Notes: generated from the sequence alone by a model not told the origin. Shown: positions 24,217-33,561, counted from the first letter of the stretch. The stretch: 64,000 nt of DNA from Corallibacter vietnamensis (GCF_039537875.1 NZ_BAABBI010000001.1:1674001-1738000); one strand, 5' to 3'. Translations and numbers: made by a program.

Positions 24217-26691
24217 ATGTCAAATCAGGAGCATTACGATATAGAATCTCATGAATCTAGTAGCATAATATTTGATTTTAGAGGATACCTCTTTAAAGTA
24301 CTGAATCTCTGGAAATTTGTTGTTGCTTGTATTGGTATAGCATTAGTTATTGCATATCTTATCAATGTTAGAAAACAAAATGTTTACAGATTAGAATCGC
24401 TGGTTTCTGTAGAGAATGACCAGAACCCTTTTTTTACAGCCAATACGAGTATTTCGTTTAACTGGGGCGGCGTTTCCGGCAAAATGGGAAAAACAATAAC
24501 AACCCTACAAACCAGAACGCACAATGAAAAGGTGGTAGATTCCTTGCAGTCATACATGAACTATTTTGTTGAAGGAAAATACCGTAAGGTTGATATCTAC
24601 AAAAAGGCACCTTTTGTGTTTAATTTAGACTTGCAAAAACCACAAATTTTAGGACACTACATAGGAATACGTTTTTTAGATGCTAACACATTTGAACTGT
24701 TTGCTCAATTTGAGCAACCTCAAGCTACAGTTCAGCGTTATGATACCAAAACGAAATCACGTGTTGATTTACCGCAAGGAGATTTTACCAAGCAGTATAA
24801 AATAGGACAAAAGATAAACTTACCTTTTTTAAATGGTAGCTTAACATGGCGTAATAAATCAAAAACTGCCCAGACAGGAAAAGAGTTTTTTATCCTTTTT
24901 AGTAACTATGATAGCGTTGTTCATGGCTATAAACAAACAATTGGCGTTGCTCCTTTTAACGCATCGTCTTCGGTAATTAAACTGGTGTTAACGGGTAGTA
25001 ATAAGGCAAAAATTGTTGATTATTTAAATACAACTGCGGTTATTTTAAGTAAAAACGAATTAGAACGTAAAAACCTATATGCAACAAATACTATTAAATT
25101 TATTGATAGTAGCCTAGCTGCTGTTGATATAGATTTACAAGATGTTAATAAGGAAATGAACGACTTTAGAAAAAAGAATAAAGTCTTTGATGTAAGTGCT
25201 GAAATGGCCGAAGCTTCTAGCAAGTTACAGGCTTTTGAAGCTCAAAAAGAAGCTGAAAATACCAAGCTTAACTATTTGCAATCACTAGAACAATACCTTA
25301 AAACAAAAACAAATTATATCAATATTGCGGCGCCTACTTCAGTTGGAATTGATGAAACTAACATTTTAAATAGTGTAAGCAAAATAACTAATTTAGCTAT
25401 TGAAAGACAGAATCTTGAATACACAACACGTGAAGGATCTGATTTGTTCTTGGATTTAGATAGACAAATTGATGCAGAAAAAAATGTCTTACTTGAAACT
25501 ATTGATGCTACCAAAACAACCATAAGACTACAACTTAATACCATCAATAGAAATATAGCAGCTTTAGAGGCCAAATTAAGTAACCTCCCTGAAGACCAAC
25601 AACAATATTTAAGAATACAACGTAAACTTACTATTAGTCAAGAAGCCTACAATGTGTATATGGCAAAGCGCAGCGAAGCGGCTATTGTAAAAGCGGCGAA
25701 TATATCAGATATATCTATTGTTGATGAGGCTAAAGATATAGGAGGCGGATTAATTGGGCCTAATAAGTCTCTCAATTATATGATGGCTTTAATGATGGGC
25801 TTTTTTATTCCTATGTTTATCATATTTGTTGTTTTTCTTTTAGATAATACCATTCATGGTTCTGATGAGATTGAACGCTTATCAAGCATTCCTATTTTAG
25901 GGCTTATTGGTAAGTATCGTTATCATAATAATTTAGTGGTTTTTGAGAAACCTAAATCGGCCGTAGCAGAATCATTTAGAGCCATTCGTTCTAGCTTACA
26001 GTTTATATTAAATAAAGACGAATCTGAACAAGGTAAAACAATCATGATTACCTCTTCAGTAAGTGGCGAAGGGAAAACGTTTTGCTCTATCAATATAGCC
26101 ACCGTGTATGCGCTATCTGGAAAGAAAACCATCCTTTTAGGCTTAGATTTAAGAAAACCTAAAATATTTGATGATTTTCACATGACAAATGATCATGGAG
26201 TTGTCAACTATTTAATTGGAGAAAAAACCTTTGACGAAGTAAATAATCACACGCATGTAGATAATTTAGATGTTATTCCGTCTGGACCAATTCCGCCTAA
26301 TCCATCAGAGCTCTTAATGAGTAATCGTATGAAAGAGTTAATGACACATTTACGTCAAAATTATGATATTATTATTCTTGATACACCGCCTTTAGGCTTG
26401 GTAACAGACGCATTAGAGCTAGTTAAGTATGCAGACACATCAATCTTTATGGTGCGCTTAGATTATACCAAAAAAGGGATGTTACAACTCATTAATGCCA
26501 AACATCATGGCGGTGAGATTAAAAACATCAATTTTGTGCTTAACTTTTACAAGCATAAAACAAACCATAATTACGGCTATGGCTACGGCTACGGCTATGG
26601 TTATGGGTATGGCGTGTATGGTAATGCATACCATGCCGACGCTAAAAAATCGGTTTTTCAGCGTATAAAAAGCTTTATTAAAAAAACATAA
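24217..26691 (+). CDS. wzc: Polysaccharide co-polymerase / tyrosine autokinase (Wzc-like)
   Basis: This 824-residue inner-membrane protein has a Wzz-type N-terminal half with membrane helices near residues 33-51 and 520-545 and a long periplasmic coiled coil between. A cytoplasmic BY-kinase domain follows with Walker A SGEGKT at 616-621, Walker A' LLGLDLR and Walker B IIILDTPP. The C-terminal tail has a tyrosine cluster, mainly seven consecutive Tyr-Gly units encoded by a 6-bp tandem repeat (26572-26613). Wzc autophosphorylates this tail and its phosphorylation cycle controls chain length and export. No cognate phosphatase is seen in the window. Confidence 0.92.
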   Translation: MSNQEHYDIESHESSSIIFDFRGYLFKVLNLWKFVVACIGIALVIAYLINVRKQNVYRLESLVSVENDQNPFFTANTSISFNWGGVSGKMGKTITTLQTRTHNEKVVDSLQSYMNYFVEGKYRKVDIYKKAPFVFNLDLQKPQILGHYIGIRFLDANTFELFAQFEQPQATVQRYDTKTKSRVDLPQGDFTKQYKIGQKINLPFLNGSLTWRNKSKTAQTGKEFFILFSNYDSVVHGYKQTIGVAPFNASSSVIKLVLTGSNKAKIVDYLNTTAVILSKNELERKNLYATNTIKFIDSSLAAVDIDLQDVNKEMNDFRKKNKVFDVSAEMAEASSKLQAFEAQKEAENTKLNYLQSLEQYLKTKTNYINIAAPTSVGIDETNILNSVSKITNLAIERQNLEYTTREGSDLFLDLDRQIDAEKNVLLETIDATKTTIRLQLNTINRNIAALEAKLSNLPEDQQQYLRIQRKLTISQEAYNVYMAKRSEAAIVKAANISDISIVDEAKDIGGGLIGPNKSLNYMMALMMGFFIPMFIIFVVFLLDNTIHGSDEIERLSSIPILGLIGKYRYHNNLVVFEKPKSAVAESFRAIRSSLQFILNKDESEQGKTIMITSSVSGEGKTFCSINIATVYALSGKKTILLGLDLRKPKIFDDFHMTNDHGVVNYLIGEKTFDEVNNHTHVDNLDVIPSGPIPPNPSELLMSNRMKELMTHLRQNYDIIILDTPPLGLVTDALELVKYADTSIFMVRLDYTKKGMLQLINAKHHGGEIKNINFVLNFYKHKTNHNYGYGYGYGYGYGYGVYGNAYHADAKKSVFQRIKSFIKKT
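26572..26613 (+). repeat. Hexanucleotide repeat coding for the Tyr-Gly tail of Wzc
   Basis: Seven tandem TAY-GGN units (mostly TAC/TAT-GGC) encode seven Tyr-Gly pairs. Slippage would change the number of autophosphorylated tyrosines by whole units without breaking the frame. Confidence 0.85.
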
Positions 26692-26694
26692 TAC

Positions 26695-27990
26695 ATGATT
26701 ATGAGTTCACATCGTATTGCAATTATTGGGTTAGGATATGTCGGTTTACCTTTAGCGGTAGAGTTTGCAAAGCAGTATCCTGTAGTAGGTTTTGATATTA
26801 ATGACAACCGTATTGCCGAATTAAAAGCAGGTAAAGACCGAACTCTAGAAGTAGCAGATGCTGATTTAAAAACGGTTTTGGTAAACACAGCCAACCAATC
26901 TAATGGATTGTATGTAAGTAGCGATGTAAATGATATGGCGCAATCTACCGTGTATATTATAACAGTCCCTACACCTACAGACGACTTAAATAAACCGGTA
27001 TTTACACCACTTATTAAAGCTAGTGAAACTGTTGGTAGCATATTAAAACCTCAAGATATTGTTATTTATGAGTCTACCGTATATCCAGGTGTTACTGAAG
27101 ATATTTGTGTGCCTATTTTAGAGCGTGTTTCTGGTTTAAGCTTTAATAAAGATTTCTATGCAGGCTACTCTCCAGAACGTATTAATCCCGGTGACAAAAC
27201 GCATACGGTAACTAAAATACTTAAAGTCACCTCTGGCTCTACGCCAGAAATTGCCATGGTTGTTGATGATTTATACAAGTCTGTTATTACAGCCGGAACG
27301 CATATGGCGCCATCAATAAAAGTAGCTGAAGCTGCCAAAGTTATTGAGAACTCACAGCGTGATATCAACATTGCGTTTGTTAATGAGTTATCAAAAATAT
27401 TTAGATTATTAGATATTGATACAGAGGCTGTGCTTAAAGCAGCTGGAACCAAGTGGAATTTTATCAACTTTAAACCTGGTTTGGTTGGCGGGCATTGTAT
27501 AGGTGTAGATCCGTATTATTTAGCCCAAAAAGCTATTGAATCTGGGTATAACCCTGAAATTATTTTAGCCGGCCGTAAAATGAATGATAGCATGGGAGCT
27601 TATGTTGCAACCGAGACCGTAAAGCTCATGATAAAAAAGGGTGCTACAATCAAAGGGTCTAATGTCTTGGTATTGGGCATTACATTTAAAGAAAACTGCC
27701 CAGATATCAGAAATTCACGCGTTATAGATATCATTAAAGAGTTTCAAACCTATGATGTTCAGGTAGATGTTTATGATCCTTGGGCTTCTGTAAACGAAGT
27801 GAAGCATGAATATGGTCTTGACTTAATAACAACAACCCATGCATTAAAAACACACTATGATGCTATTGTTCTTGCAGTATCTCATAAAGAGTTTTTACAA
27901 ATAGATATTCAGGCGTTAAAAGCTACGAATGCTGTTATTTTTGATGTTAAATCCTTGCTGCCAGCAAATCAGGTAGATGCGAGGTTGTAA
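26695..27990 (+). CDS. UDP-N-acetylhexosamine 6-dehydrogenase (WbpO/TviB-like)
   Basis: This 431-residue UDP-sugar dehydrogenase oxidises the C6 hydroxyl of a UDP-HexNAc to a uronic acid with two NAD+. It has the N-terminal NAD site IGLGYVGLP, the STVYPG block, the central NxxRDxNIAF helix and the catalytic cysteine at about 268 in VGGHCIGVDPYYL. The C-terminal UDP-binding domain (GITFKENCPDIRNS) is complete. The KPGLVGGHCIGVDPYYLAQKA form fits the TviB/WbpO branch (UDP-GlcNAc/GalNAc) better than UDP-glucose dehydrogenases. Its usual partner, a WbpP-type epimerase, is at 32528, separated by an inserted region. It starts 3 bp after wzc. Confidence 0.88.
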   Translation: MIMSSHRIAIIGLGYVGLPLAVEFAKQYPVVGFDINDNRIAELKAGKDRTLEVADADLKTVLVNTANQSNGLYVSSDVNDMAQSTVYIITVPTPTDDLNKPVFTPLIKASETVGSILKPQDIVIYESTVYPGVTEDICVPILERVSGLSFNKDFYAGYSPERINPGDKTHTVTKILKVTSGSTPEIAMVVDDLYKSVITAGTHMAPSIKVAEAAKVIENSQRDINIAFVNELSKIFRLLDIDTEAVLKAAGTKWNFINFKPGLVGGHCIGVDPYYLAQKAIESGYNPEIILAGRKMNDSMGAYVATETVKLMIKKGATIKGSNVLVLGITFKENCPDIRNSRVIDIIKEFQTYDVQVDVYDPWASVNEVKHEYGLDLITTTHALKTHYDAIVLAVSHKEFLQIDIQALKATNAVIFDVKSLLPANQVDARL

Positions 27991-28016
27991 ATACAATCGC
28001 GTATCGTCCTAATTAA

Positions 28017-28406
28017 AATAGAAGAGATGATATTTTAAACGGATACAGCCATTTTATGACCGAAGTGATGACCCTTAAAAACGTTGTCGAGCAAGCAACA
28101 AAAGGAAAACAATGCTTCGCAGTTTTTGATGAACTTTTTAGCGGTACAAATGTGGAAGATGGTTTTGAAATTTGCAAAACAACAATAAACGGATTAAGTA
28201 AATTCAATCAGTCTTATTTTTTTATTTCTACTCACATTCAAGAACTTAAAAATGTTTCAAACGAAAAAATTGAAAACTATTATATAGATTGTGAACTGAT
28301 TGAAAATATACCAACGTTTACTTATCAACTAAAAAAAGGTTGGTCTGACATAAAAGTTGGTCGAATTTTATTTGAAAAAGAAGGATTGAACAAATTGTTA
28401 GATTAA
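28017..28406 (+). pseudogene. 5'-truncated MutS-family ATPase remnant
   Basis: The open frame begins after the stop at 28014-28016. It holds only the C-terminal part of a MutS ATPase domain: a GYSHFMTEVM block (like the STFM..E strand of MutS), Walker B CFAVFDELFSGTN and the STHIQEL helix. An ATG at 28056 exists, but the Walker A, the core and all DNA-binding domains are missing (roughly 115 residues remain of a protein usually several hundred long). The frame itself is intact to its stop. It is most likely a fragment left when foreign DNA entered after the dehydrogenase gene. Confidence 0.75.
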
Positions 28407-28786
28407 AAAAAAGGAGTTCATTGGTCGCTGGGCTGAACCTAAAGGTTTACTAACGTGAGTGCCAAACCGAAAAACCTTATCTTTAATTCCGTAAACTAGC
28501 GGTTGTATGAGACCGTTGTATCAAATTGTTCTCAAAACGGGAATCTTGGGTATTGTACTAATCACAGCTTTCGCTGCACATCGAGAAGGAACTTGAATCA
28601 ATTATCATTAAACACAATTTAGTTTACCTATCTTATATTGCTAATTTGCACTCATGAATCTCTATTATGTTTTATCTATCATTTATAAAAAACAACAAAT
28701 AAATATGCTATTTTTTAAATTCAAAAAGTAACTATGCTTAACACTGTCGCTGTTAGCCATATGAAAAATAACATTATATTTGACCT
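28407..28786. other. 380-bp non-coding segment with a repeated 27-nt sequence
   Basis: No convincing gene is seen. It contains the first copy of a 27-nt sequence (28494-28520) that recurs at 30224-30250, and the approach to a GTG-started small gene. The rest is AT-rich without recognised structure. Confidence 0.5.
28494..28520 (+). repeat. 27-nt direct repeat, copy 1
   Basis: It is the same as 30224-30250 except for one C/T change, and begins AACTAGCGGTTG. Inside, CGGT and ACCG can pair around an 8-nt loop. The two copies bracket 1.7 kb holding two unknown genes. Confidence 0.8.
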
Positions 28787-29173
28787 GTGTTAAGTCAAAT
28801 AAGAAATAGCGTATTTACAAAAATCCTTTGGGGAATTATGGGATTATATATGCTAAACATAAGTGTTGATCCCGCTGACCCAAACCCTGAACATATTCCT
28901 GAAGATTTAACTTTCAATGACCAAGAAAGTATAATTGAAATAATTATTGAAAAAGTATTGGGTTATGAAGATGCTATAAAAGAATATGATGATTACGATA
29001 CTGAAGACCACAACACAAAGACAAATGTTAAAATTGATTTAGCAACGCATTACATAGTTGACAATAACCTAAATCAATCATTCATTGAAATAAAAAAGCA
29101 CAAATTTCCAGAGTATACGACTAATTTAACAAAAGGCTTTCTAAAGCTCGATATTCCACCACCCAAGGTTTGA
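28787..29173 (+). CDS. Hypothetical protein of a Bacteroidota type
   Basis: This 128-residue frame starts at GTG. The N-terminal hydrophobic stretch (about residues 10-25, WGIMGLYMLNIS) looks like a signal or anchor and is followed by DPADPNPEHIPEDL and an acidic middle (YDDYDTED). I recall similar small proteins in Flavobacteriaceae that share the motif VDxxDPxPEHIPEDLxxNDQESI; the role is unknown. An upstream stop in frame (28781) limits the start. It precedes the beta-barrel gene on the same strand, and the two may be a functional pair. Confidence 0.6.
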   Translation: MLSQIRNSVFTKILWGIMGLYMLNISVDPADPNPEHIPEDLTFNDQESIIEIIIEKVLGYEDAIKEYDDYDTEDHNTKTNVKIDLATHYIVDNNLNQSFIEIKKHKFPEYTTNLTKGFLKLDIPPPKV

Positions 29174-29253
29174 TTTGTTTTACGAATAGACTAATCCCTG
29201 CCTATTAAATAGGTGTGGGATAATATCATAATGCTTAAAAAACAAATCAAAAA

Positions 29254-30114
29254 ATGTATTTAAAAAAATTATTAATGCTAATAATACTATTGGCATCTTC
29301 AACATATTCAATTGCCCAAATTACAAAGGCTGAAAAAGACAGTATTTATATCCAACAAGTAGAAGACCATAAAGAACCTGACAAGGTTCTACATGCTGAA
29401 CCACTCTACATTGATCTTATACGCGATTTGGGAGCGAGAAAAGGAGAGAAAGAATGGAACCTAGGTTTAGGCTTGACTGATAATTTAAAATTTGATGCTT
29501 ATGAAGCATTAATTGAATATGAATGGGCACCTATTAACAGGTTGGGTTTTGAAGTGGAGTTACCTTTTACTTTTTACTCCCCTCAAAGTGGAGTAAGTCG
29601 AGATTCAGTTCCTTCAAACAGCTTAAATAGTATTAAAATAGCAACTCAATGGTCATTCTTTGTTAGTGAACCAATGGCAACATCAATGGCTATTGGATAT
29701 ATCAATGAGTTTGAGCTTTCAGATTTTAGTAATTTTGGAAGTCCTTTCATTAAAGGAAATATCTATAACCCTTTTTTAGTTGTTGCAAAACGTTGGGGAA
29801 ACAACTTTCATTCATTGATTTATACAGGTCCAATGGTTGAACAGAATTTCATTACCAATAAATTTCATACAACTTATGATATCAACACAAGTTTTCATTA
29901 TATGATAACAGGTACAAGAAACTTCATTGGTGTCGAATTCAATAAAACTATTGACAATAGTGACTTTGATATGACAATACGACCACAAATGCGTGTAGGT
30001 GTAACCAACAACCTATTAATTGGGATTGTAGCAGGGATTCCTGTGAGCAGAGAAAACGAAAGATTTAGCTCTTTCTTAAGATTAATATGGGAACCTAAAC
30101 ACAAGCATAAATAA
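29254..30114 (+). CDS. Putative outer-membrane beta-barrel protein
   Basis: This 286-residue protein has a signal peptide (MYLKKLLMLIILLASS..., ending in SIAQ). Many alternating strands with aromatic ends follow (EWNLGLGL, YEWAPINRLGFEVELPF, FLRLIWEP). It starts with HAEPLYIDLIRDLGARKGE, a block that I associate with uncharacterised Bacteroidota outer-membrane proteins, loosely like transporter barrels of the phenol-degradation MetA type. The role is not known. A clear terminator follows (30140-30173), so the 28787-30114 pair forms its own transcription unit. Confidence 0.65.
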   Translation: MYLKKLLMLIILLASSTYSIAQITKAEKDSIYIQQVEDHKEPDKVLHAEPLYIDLIRDLGARKGEKEWNLGLGLTDNLKFDAYEALIEYEWAPINRLGFEVELPFTFYSPQSGVSRDSVPSNSLNSIKIATQWSFFVSEPMATSMAIGYINEFELSDFSNFGSPFIKGNIYNPFLVVAKRWGNNFHSLIYTGPMVEQNFITNKFHTTYDINTSFHYMITGTRNFIGVEFNKTIDNSDFDMTIRPQMRVGVTNNLLIGIVAGIPVSRENERFSSFLRLIWEPKHKHK

Positions 30115-30136
30115 ATACGGCTACCAACAATCTGTT

Positions 30137-30175
30137 AAAAAAAGCGGTTTAGATATAATTCTCAACCGCTTTTAC
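30137..30175 (+). terminator. Rho-independent terminator
   Basis: The arms AAAAGCGGTT (30140-30149) and AACCGCTTTT (30164-30173) flank a 14-nt loop with a T-rich tail. It lies 25 bp after the beta-barrel gene. Confidence 0.75.
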
Positions 30176-30223
30176 TTTTAATTAAGTATATTGTTTTAAT
30201 AAAATTAACGTATTTAAACACGT

Positions 30224-30250
30224 AACTAGCGGTTGTATGAGACTGTTGTA
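30224..30250 (+). repeat. 27-nt direct repeat, copy 2
   Basis: Second copy of the sequence at 28494-28520, with one mismatch. It lies 13 bp before the next gene's ATG and after a terminator, so each copy stands at the head of a gene unit, as in an array of cassettes. Confidence 0.8.
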
Positions 30251-30262
30251 ATACATTTTGAG

Positions 30263-30853
30263 ATGATTGATAATTGGATTAAATATTTGGAACAAAAACT
30301 AACTCAATTGAATCCAACGAATGTTGAGAATCTAGAAACTGAATATAAATTTTCTCAAACTTATTATTTCCATACTTCTTATTTGACAATAGAGTTTTTA
30401 GACTCAACGACTATAAATAAAGTTGAGCTTGGCACATACACAAACGGAATATGTAACGACTATAAAATCTTATTTGACAGTAGCGCACCAAACTTTACTA
30501 AAGTTAAACAAAAGCTGTTTGAGGTTGATGATAACGAAAACTATGTTTTGACTTATAATAAAGCTAACATAGAAAACTTAAACGAATTTTTGGACAACCT
30601 ATTTACTAATGGATGGACAGAAAAAACATTTAGTTATAAAGGGTTTGACTACCTAATAATAGTTGAAATTGACAAGACAACTCATCGAATTGAATTAAAG
30701 TCAGATGCTGAACAAGACATTCTTTTGCCAATGGATATGTTAAGTCGAAAAATCAATGTCATCTGGAATAATCTCAAAATAAACTCTGGAAAAAGAAAAA
30801 TTAGAAAAATAAAGGTTAAACCTTTAATAAATAACGTGCTACAACAACAATAA
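30263..30853 (+). CDS. Hypothetical protein
   Basis: I do not recognise this protein. I chose ATG 30263 (196 residues, starting MIDNWIKYLEQKL); a TTG 30 bp earlier would run through the 27-nt repeat. It is hydrophilic, without signal peptide or membrane helix. It has an N-terminal helix, a beta-rich middle and a very basic C-terminus (KRKIRKIKVKP). It is alone between the terminator at 30140 and a 200-bp gap. Base composition is AT-rich like its neighbours in the inserted segment. Confidence 0.5.
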   Translation: MIDNWIKYLEQKLTQLNPTNVENLETEYKFSQTYYFHTSYLTIEFLDSTTINKVELGTYTNGICNDYKILFDSSAPNFTKVKQKLFEVDDNENYVLTYNKANIENLNEFLDNLFTNGWTEKTFSYKGFDYLIIVEIDKTTHRIELKSDAEQDILLPMDMLSRKINVIWNNLKINSGKRKIRKIKVKPLINNVLQQQ

Positions 30854-30981
30854 GGATGCATCTAGAGATAAAATAGCTTACTAGTGAGCTTCGGTTCTTA
30901 AACGATATTTTGCTAAAACTTGTGAAAATTAGTTAACACATGGTTGGCAATTTGTGCTAGTTTATTTTCGTTTTTATTTAC

Positions 30982-30989
30982 TACATTTG
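30982..30989 (+). promoter_or_regulatory. Candidate -7 element TACATTTG
   Basis: It matches TAnnTTTG and lies 72 bp before the T9SS propeller gene. The nearest upstream TTTG (30951) is 27 bp away, too far for a normal -33, so this is only a candidate. Confidence 0.35.
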
Positions 30990-31061
30990 GTTGCGAAAAA
31001 TTTTTTAAAAAAACATCCCCTAAACTATTATTAACCAACATAATAAAAAACAGTTATTACC

Positions 31062-32183
31062 ATGAAACAAACTTACACTTTACTTATTTTATTTACCTTA
31101 ATTGTAAATGCAATTAATGCGCAAACTGATTTAATATACCATATAGATTCTGGCGAAGGTGCTTTTACGACAAATTTAGATGGTACTTCAAAAAACCTAT
31201 TGGCTTCATACACACCTAGCTCTTCCTCATTAGCAAATGATATTGAAATTGATGCAAATAACAATAAAATGTATGTGCTTGACCAAAATGGAAAAAACTT
31301 AATACAATACGATTTAAATGGTGCTAACAATACATTAATATACACGTACCCAACCACTCCAAGAGATATTGAGTTAGATTTATTAAACGGAAAAATTTAT
31401 CATGTCATGAATGGTGAAATTTTTACAACAAACCTAGATGGCACAAACAAAAACAGCTTAATCACTTATACACCAAGTGGTACTAAACTCTTAAATACAA
31501 TACAATTAGATCTTATCAATAACCATGTGTACGCTTTAGATGTAAATGGCGATAGTTTAACGCGATATGATTTAAACGGTAATAACAGTACAACCATATA
31601 TAACTATGTTGGAGGTACACAATATCCTAGTGATTTTACAATAGATATAGCTAATAACAAAATTTATCACATAAGCAGAGATAATACAGCAGCAGAAATT
31701 TTTACAACGGATTTGTCAGGGAATACAAAAACTGTTTTAACAACATATACGGCTGGTGCTTCTTTATTGTATATTGATATAGAATTGGATGTAGAAAACA
31801 ATTATATGTACCTACTTTCTGATAATGGAGATTTACTAGATAGATACAATTTAAACGGTTCTAATAAAACTACTGTTCATAACTATACAGGCAACTTTCC
31901 TAAAGATATTGAGATATTTAAATTTGAATCTACACTATCACTTAATGATACGAATCTTAATCAGAATAAAATAGCAATTTTTCCTAACCCTGCGTCTAAT
32001 GTCATTCAAGTTTCAGGAATTAATGAAGGCAAAAAAGCATATGCAATTTATAATGCGCTTGGAGCAAAACTTAAAAACGGTACCATTCAAGAAAATAACA
32101 CGATTAACATTCAAAACCTATCAAATGGCATATATTTCTTAATGTTTGAAAACGGAAATAGCTTAAAATTCATAAAAGAATAA
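31062..32183 (+). CDS. Secreted YWTD-like beta-propeller protein with T9SS sorting domain
   Basis: This 373-residue protein has a signal peptide (ending in NAINAQ). About six repeats of 45 residues follow, each with I.LD..NN..Y.LD..G..L..YDLNG and TTNLDGT, typical of LDL-receptor class B / YWTD propeller blades. A C-terminal type A sorting domain (FPNPASNVIQV to SLKFIKE) completes it. It is probably exposed on the cell surface. It ends before a strong terminator and forms the last gene of the segment inserted between the dehydrogenase and epimerase genes. Ligand unknown. Confidence 0.8.
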   Translation: MKQTYTLLILFTLIVNAINAQTDLIYHIDSGEGAFTTNLDGTSKNLLASYTPSSSSLANDIEIDANNNKMYVLDQNGKNLIQYDLNGANNTLIYTYPTTPRDIELDLLNGKIYHVMNGEIFTTNLDGTNKNSLITYTPSGTKLLNTIQLDLINNHVYALDVNGDSLTRYDLNGNNSTTIYNYVGGTQYPSDFTIDIANNKIYHISRDNTAAEIFTTDLSGNTKTVLTTYTAGASLLYIDIELDVENNYMYLLSDNGDLLDRYNLNGSNKTTVHNYTGNFPKDIEIFKFESTLSLNDTNLNQNKIAIFPNPASNVIQVSGINEGKKAYAIYNALGAKLKNGTIQENNTINIQNLSNGIYFLMFENGNSLKFIKE

Positions 32184-32527
32184 ACATTTACAGCATAGCC
32201 TATAAGTAAGTGTTCGCTATCAGTGTATTCTGAAAAATTTAGCGACGCCAAAACTAAAAAATTGCGAGCACGAAGTTTTCACTTTGTGCTCGTTTTTTAT
32301 ACAACCAAATATGGCATACAAATTAACAGCTCAAATCAGTTTTTAACCTATAGTCTTATTTCAGGATGAGACAGTGTAACAAAGTAAGTCGGTTTAGTAG
32401 TTATGATGTTGTGTGTTGTTGTAGTTACTCGGTGCTGGTTGCCGTTTTAACTAATACTTATGGTATTCTATTAGGGTTCTTATAATTAATAGTATTTTTA
32501 GCTTGTAAAATCATATTTATAAATACT
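32184..32527. other. 344-bp non-coding segment before the epimerase gene
   Basis: It contains the terminator at 32265-32298. The rest holds no gene. The last 60 bp are AT-rich and may carry the promoter of the resumed polysaccharide operon, but I see no good TAnnTTTG match. Confidence 0.5.
32265..32298 (+). terminator. Rho-independent terminator
   Basis: A 12-bp stem (CGAGCACGAAGT / ACTTTGTGCTCG with one G-U pair), a 4-nt loop (TTTC) and then six T. It lies 82 bp after the T9SS propeller gene. Confidence 0.85.
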
Positions 32528-33511
32528 ATGTACAATAATGCTTTTCATAATCAAGAGATCTCTAGTTTGAAATTCCTAATTACTGGTGGAGGAGGTTTTA
32601 TTGGGTCTAACCTTGTGGCGTACTTACTAAAGCATAATGCAAAAAAAGTACGGGTACTTGATAATTTTTCAAACGGTTATAGGGAGAATCTTACCGAGTT
32701 TATGCAGCTTCCCAATTTTGAGCTTATAGAGGGCGATATACGAGATTTAGATACTTGTAAAACGGCCATGCAGGATATGGATTATGTAAGTCATCAAGCA
32801 GCTTTAGGTTCGGTGCCACGTTCTATAAATGATCCGGCAACAACCAATGCGGTGAATATTTCTGGATTTCTTAATATGATGATTGCACTAAAGGAAAGTG
32901 CTACGGTAAAGCGTATGGTTTATGCAGCGTCTAGCTCTACCTATGGTGATAGTAAGCAGCTGCCTAAAGTTGAAGACACGATTGGGAAACCCTTGTCGCC
33001 ATATGCGGTAACAAAATATGTAAACGAGTTGTATGCCGATGTTTTTGGTAAAACATATGATACCGATACTGTTGGGTTGCGATACTTTAATGTATTTGGC
33101 CCTAAACAAAGCCCTAATGGGGCTTATGCTGCTGTGATACCTTTGTTTATGCAAGCTTTGAAAGATAATAAGGCACCGAAAATAAATGGCGATGGCGAGC
33201 AAACTCGCGATTTTACTTTTGTGGCTAATGCAGTGCAAGCAAATGTGCGCGGCTTTTTTGCGCCAGAAACTGCCAAAAACCAAGTCTTTAACGTAGCGTG
33301 TGGTGAACGTATTTCGGTAAATGACCTTTGGGAATCTTTACAACAAGCAGCCAACACTGATTTACAAGCTGTTTACGGACCACCAAGACAGGGTGATGTG
33401 CGTGATTCGCTTGCTGATATTTCAAAGGCTGAAACGCTTTTAGGCTATAAACCTGAATATAATGTTAGAGAAGGGTTGAGGTTTACTTGGGATTGGTTTA
33501 TGAAAAATTAA
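32528..33511 (+). CDS. UDP-N-acetylhexosamine 4-epimerase (WbpP/TviC-like)
   Basis: This 327-residue extended SDR enzyme has TGGGGFIGSN at the NAD site, SSSTYGD and the catalytic Tyr159-x3-Lys163 (PYAVTK). The SVPRSINDP segment and the NGDGEQTRDFTF block are hallmarks of the WbpP/TviC branch that interconverts UDP-GlcNAc(A) and UDP-GalNAc(A). With the dehydrogenase at 26695 it would make UDP-GalNAcA or its epimer for the surface polysaccharide. The pair is normally adjacent; here 4.5 kb of unrelated genes separate them. Confidence 0.88.
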   Translation: MYNNAFHNQEISSLKFLITGGGGFIGSNLVAYLLKHNAKKVRVLDNFSNGYRENLTEFMQLPNFELIEGDIRDLDTCKTAMQDMDYVSHQAALGSVPRSINDPATTNAVNISGFLNMMIALKESATVKRMVYAASSSTYGDSKQLPKVEDTIGKPLSPYAVTKYVNELYADVFGKTYDTDTVGLRYFNVFGPKQSPNGAYAAVIPLFMQALKDNKAPKINGDGEQTRDFTFVANAVQANVRGFFAPETAKNQVFNVACGERISVNDLWESLQQAANTDLQAVYGPPRQGDVRDSLADISKAETLLGYKPEYNVREGLRFTWDWFMKN

Positions 33512-33561
33512 ATATATTGCGTTAATTTTCAGTTAATTGCTAATTTGTTTTATCTTGTAAT

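Noticed and set aside
28056..28406. A functional small MutS-like gene
   Set aside because: Walker A and all DNA-binding parts are missing and homology begins at the first codons after the stop, so a fragment is more likely.
28494..30250. Chromosomal integron with attC sites
   Set aside because: No integrase is present and the 27-nt repeats do not show the required core-site consensus; kept only as an unexplained repeat.
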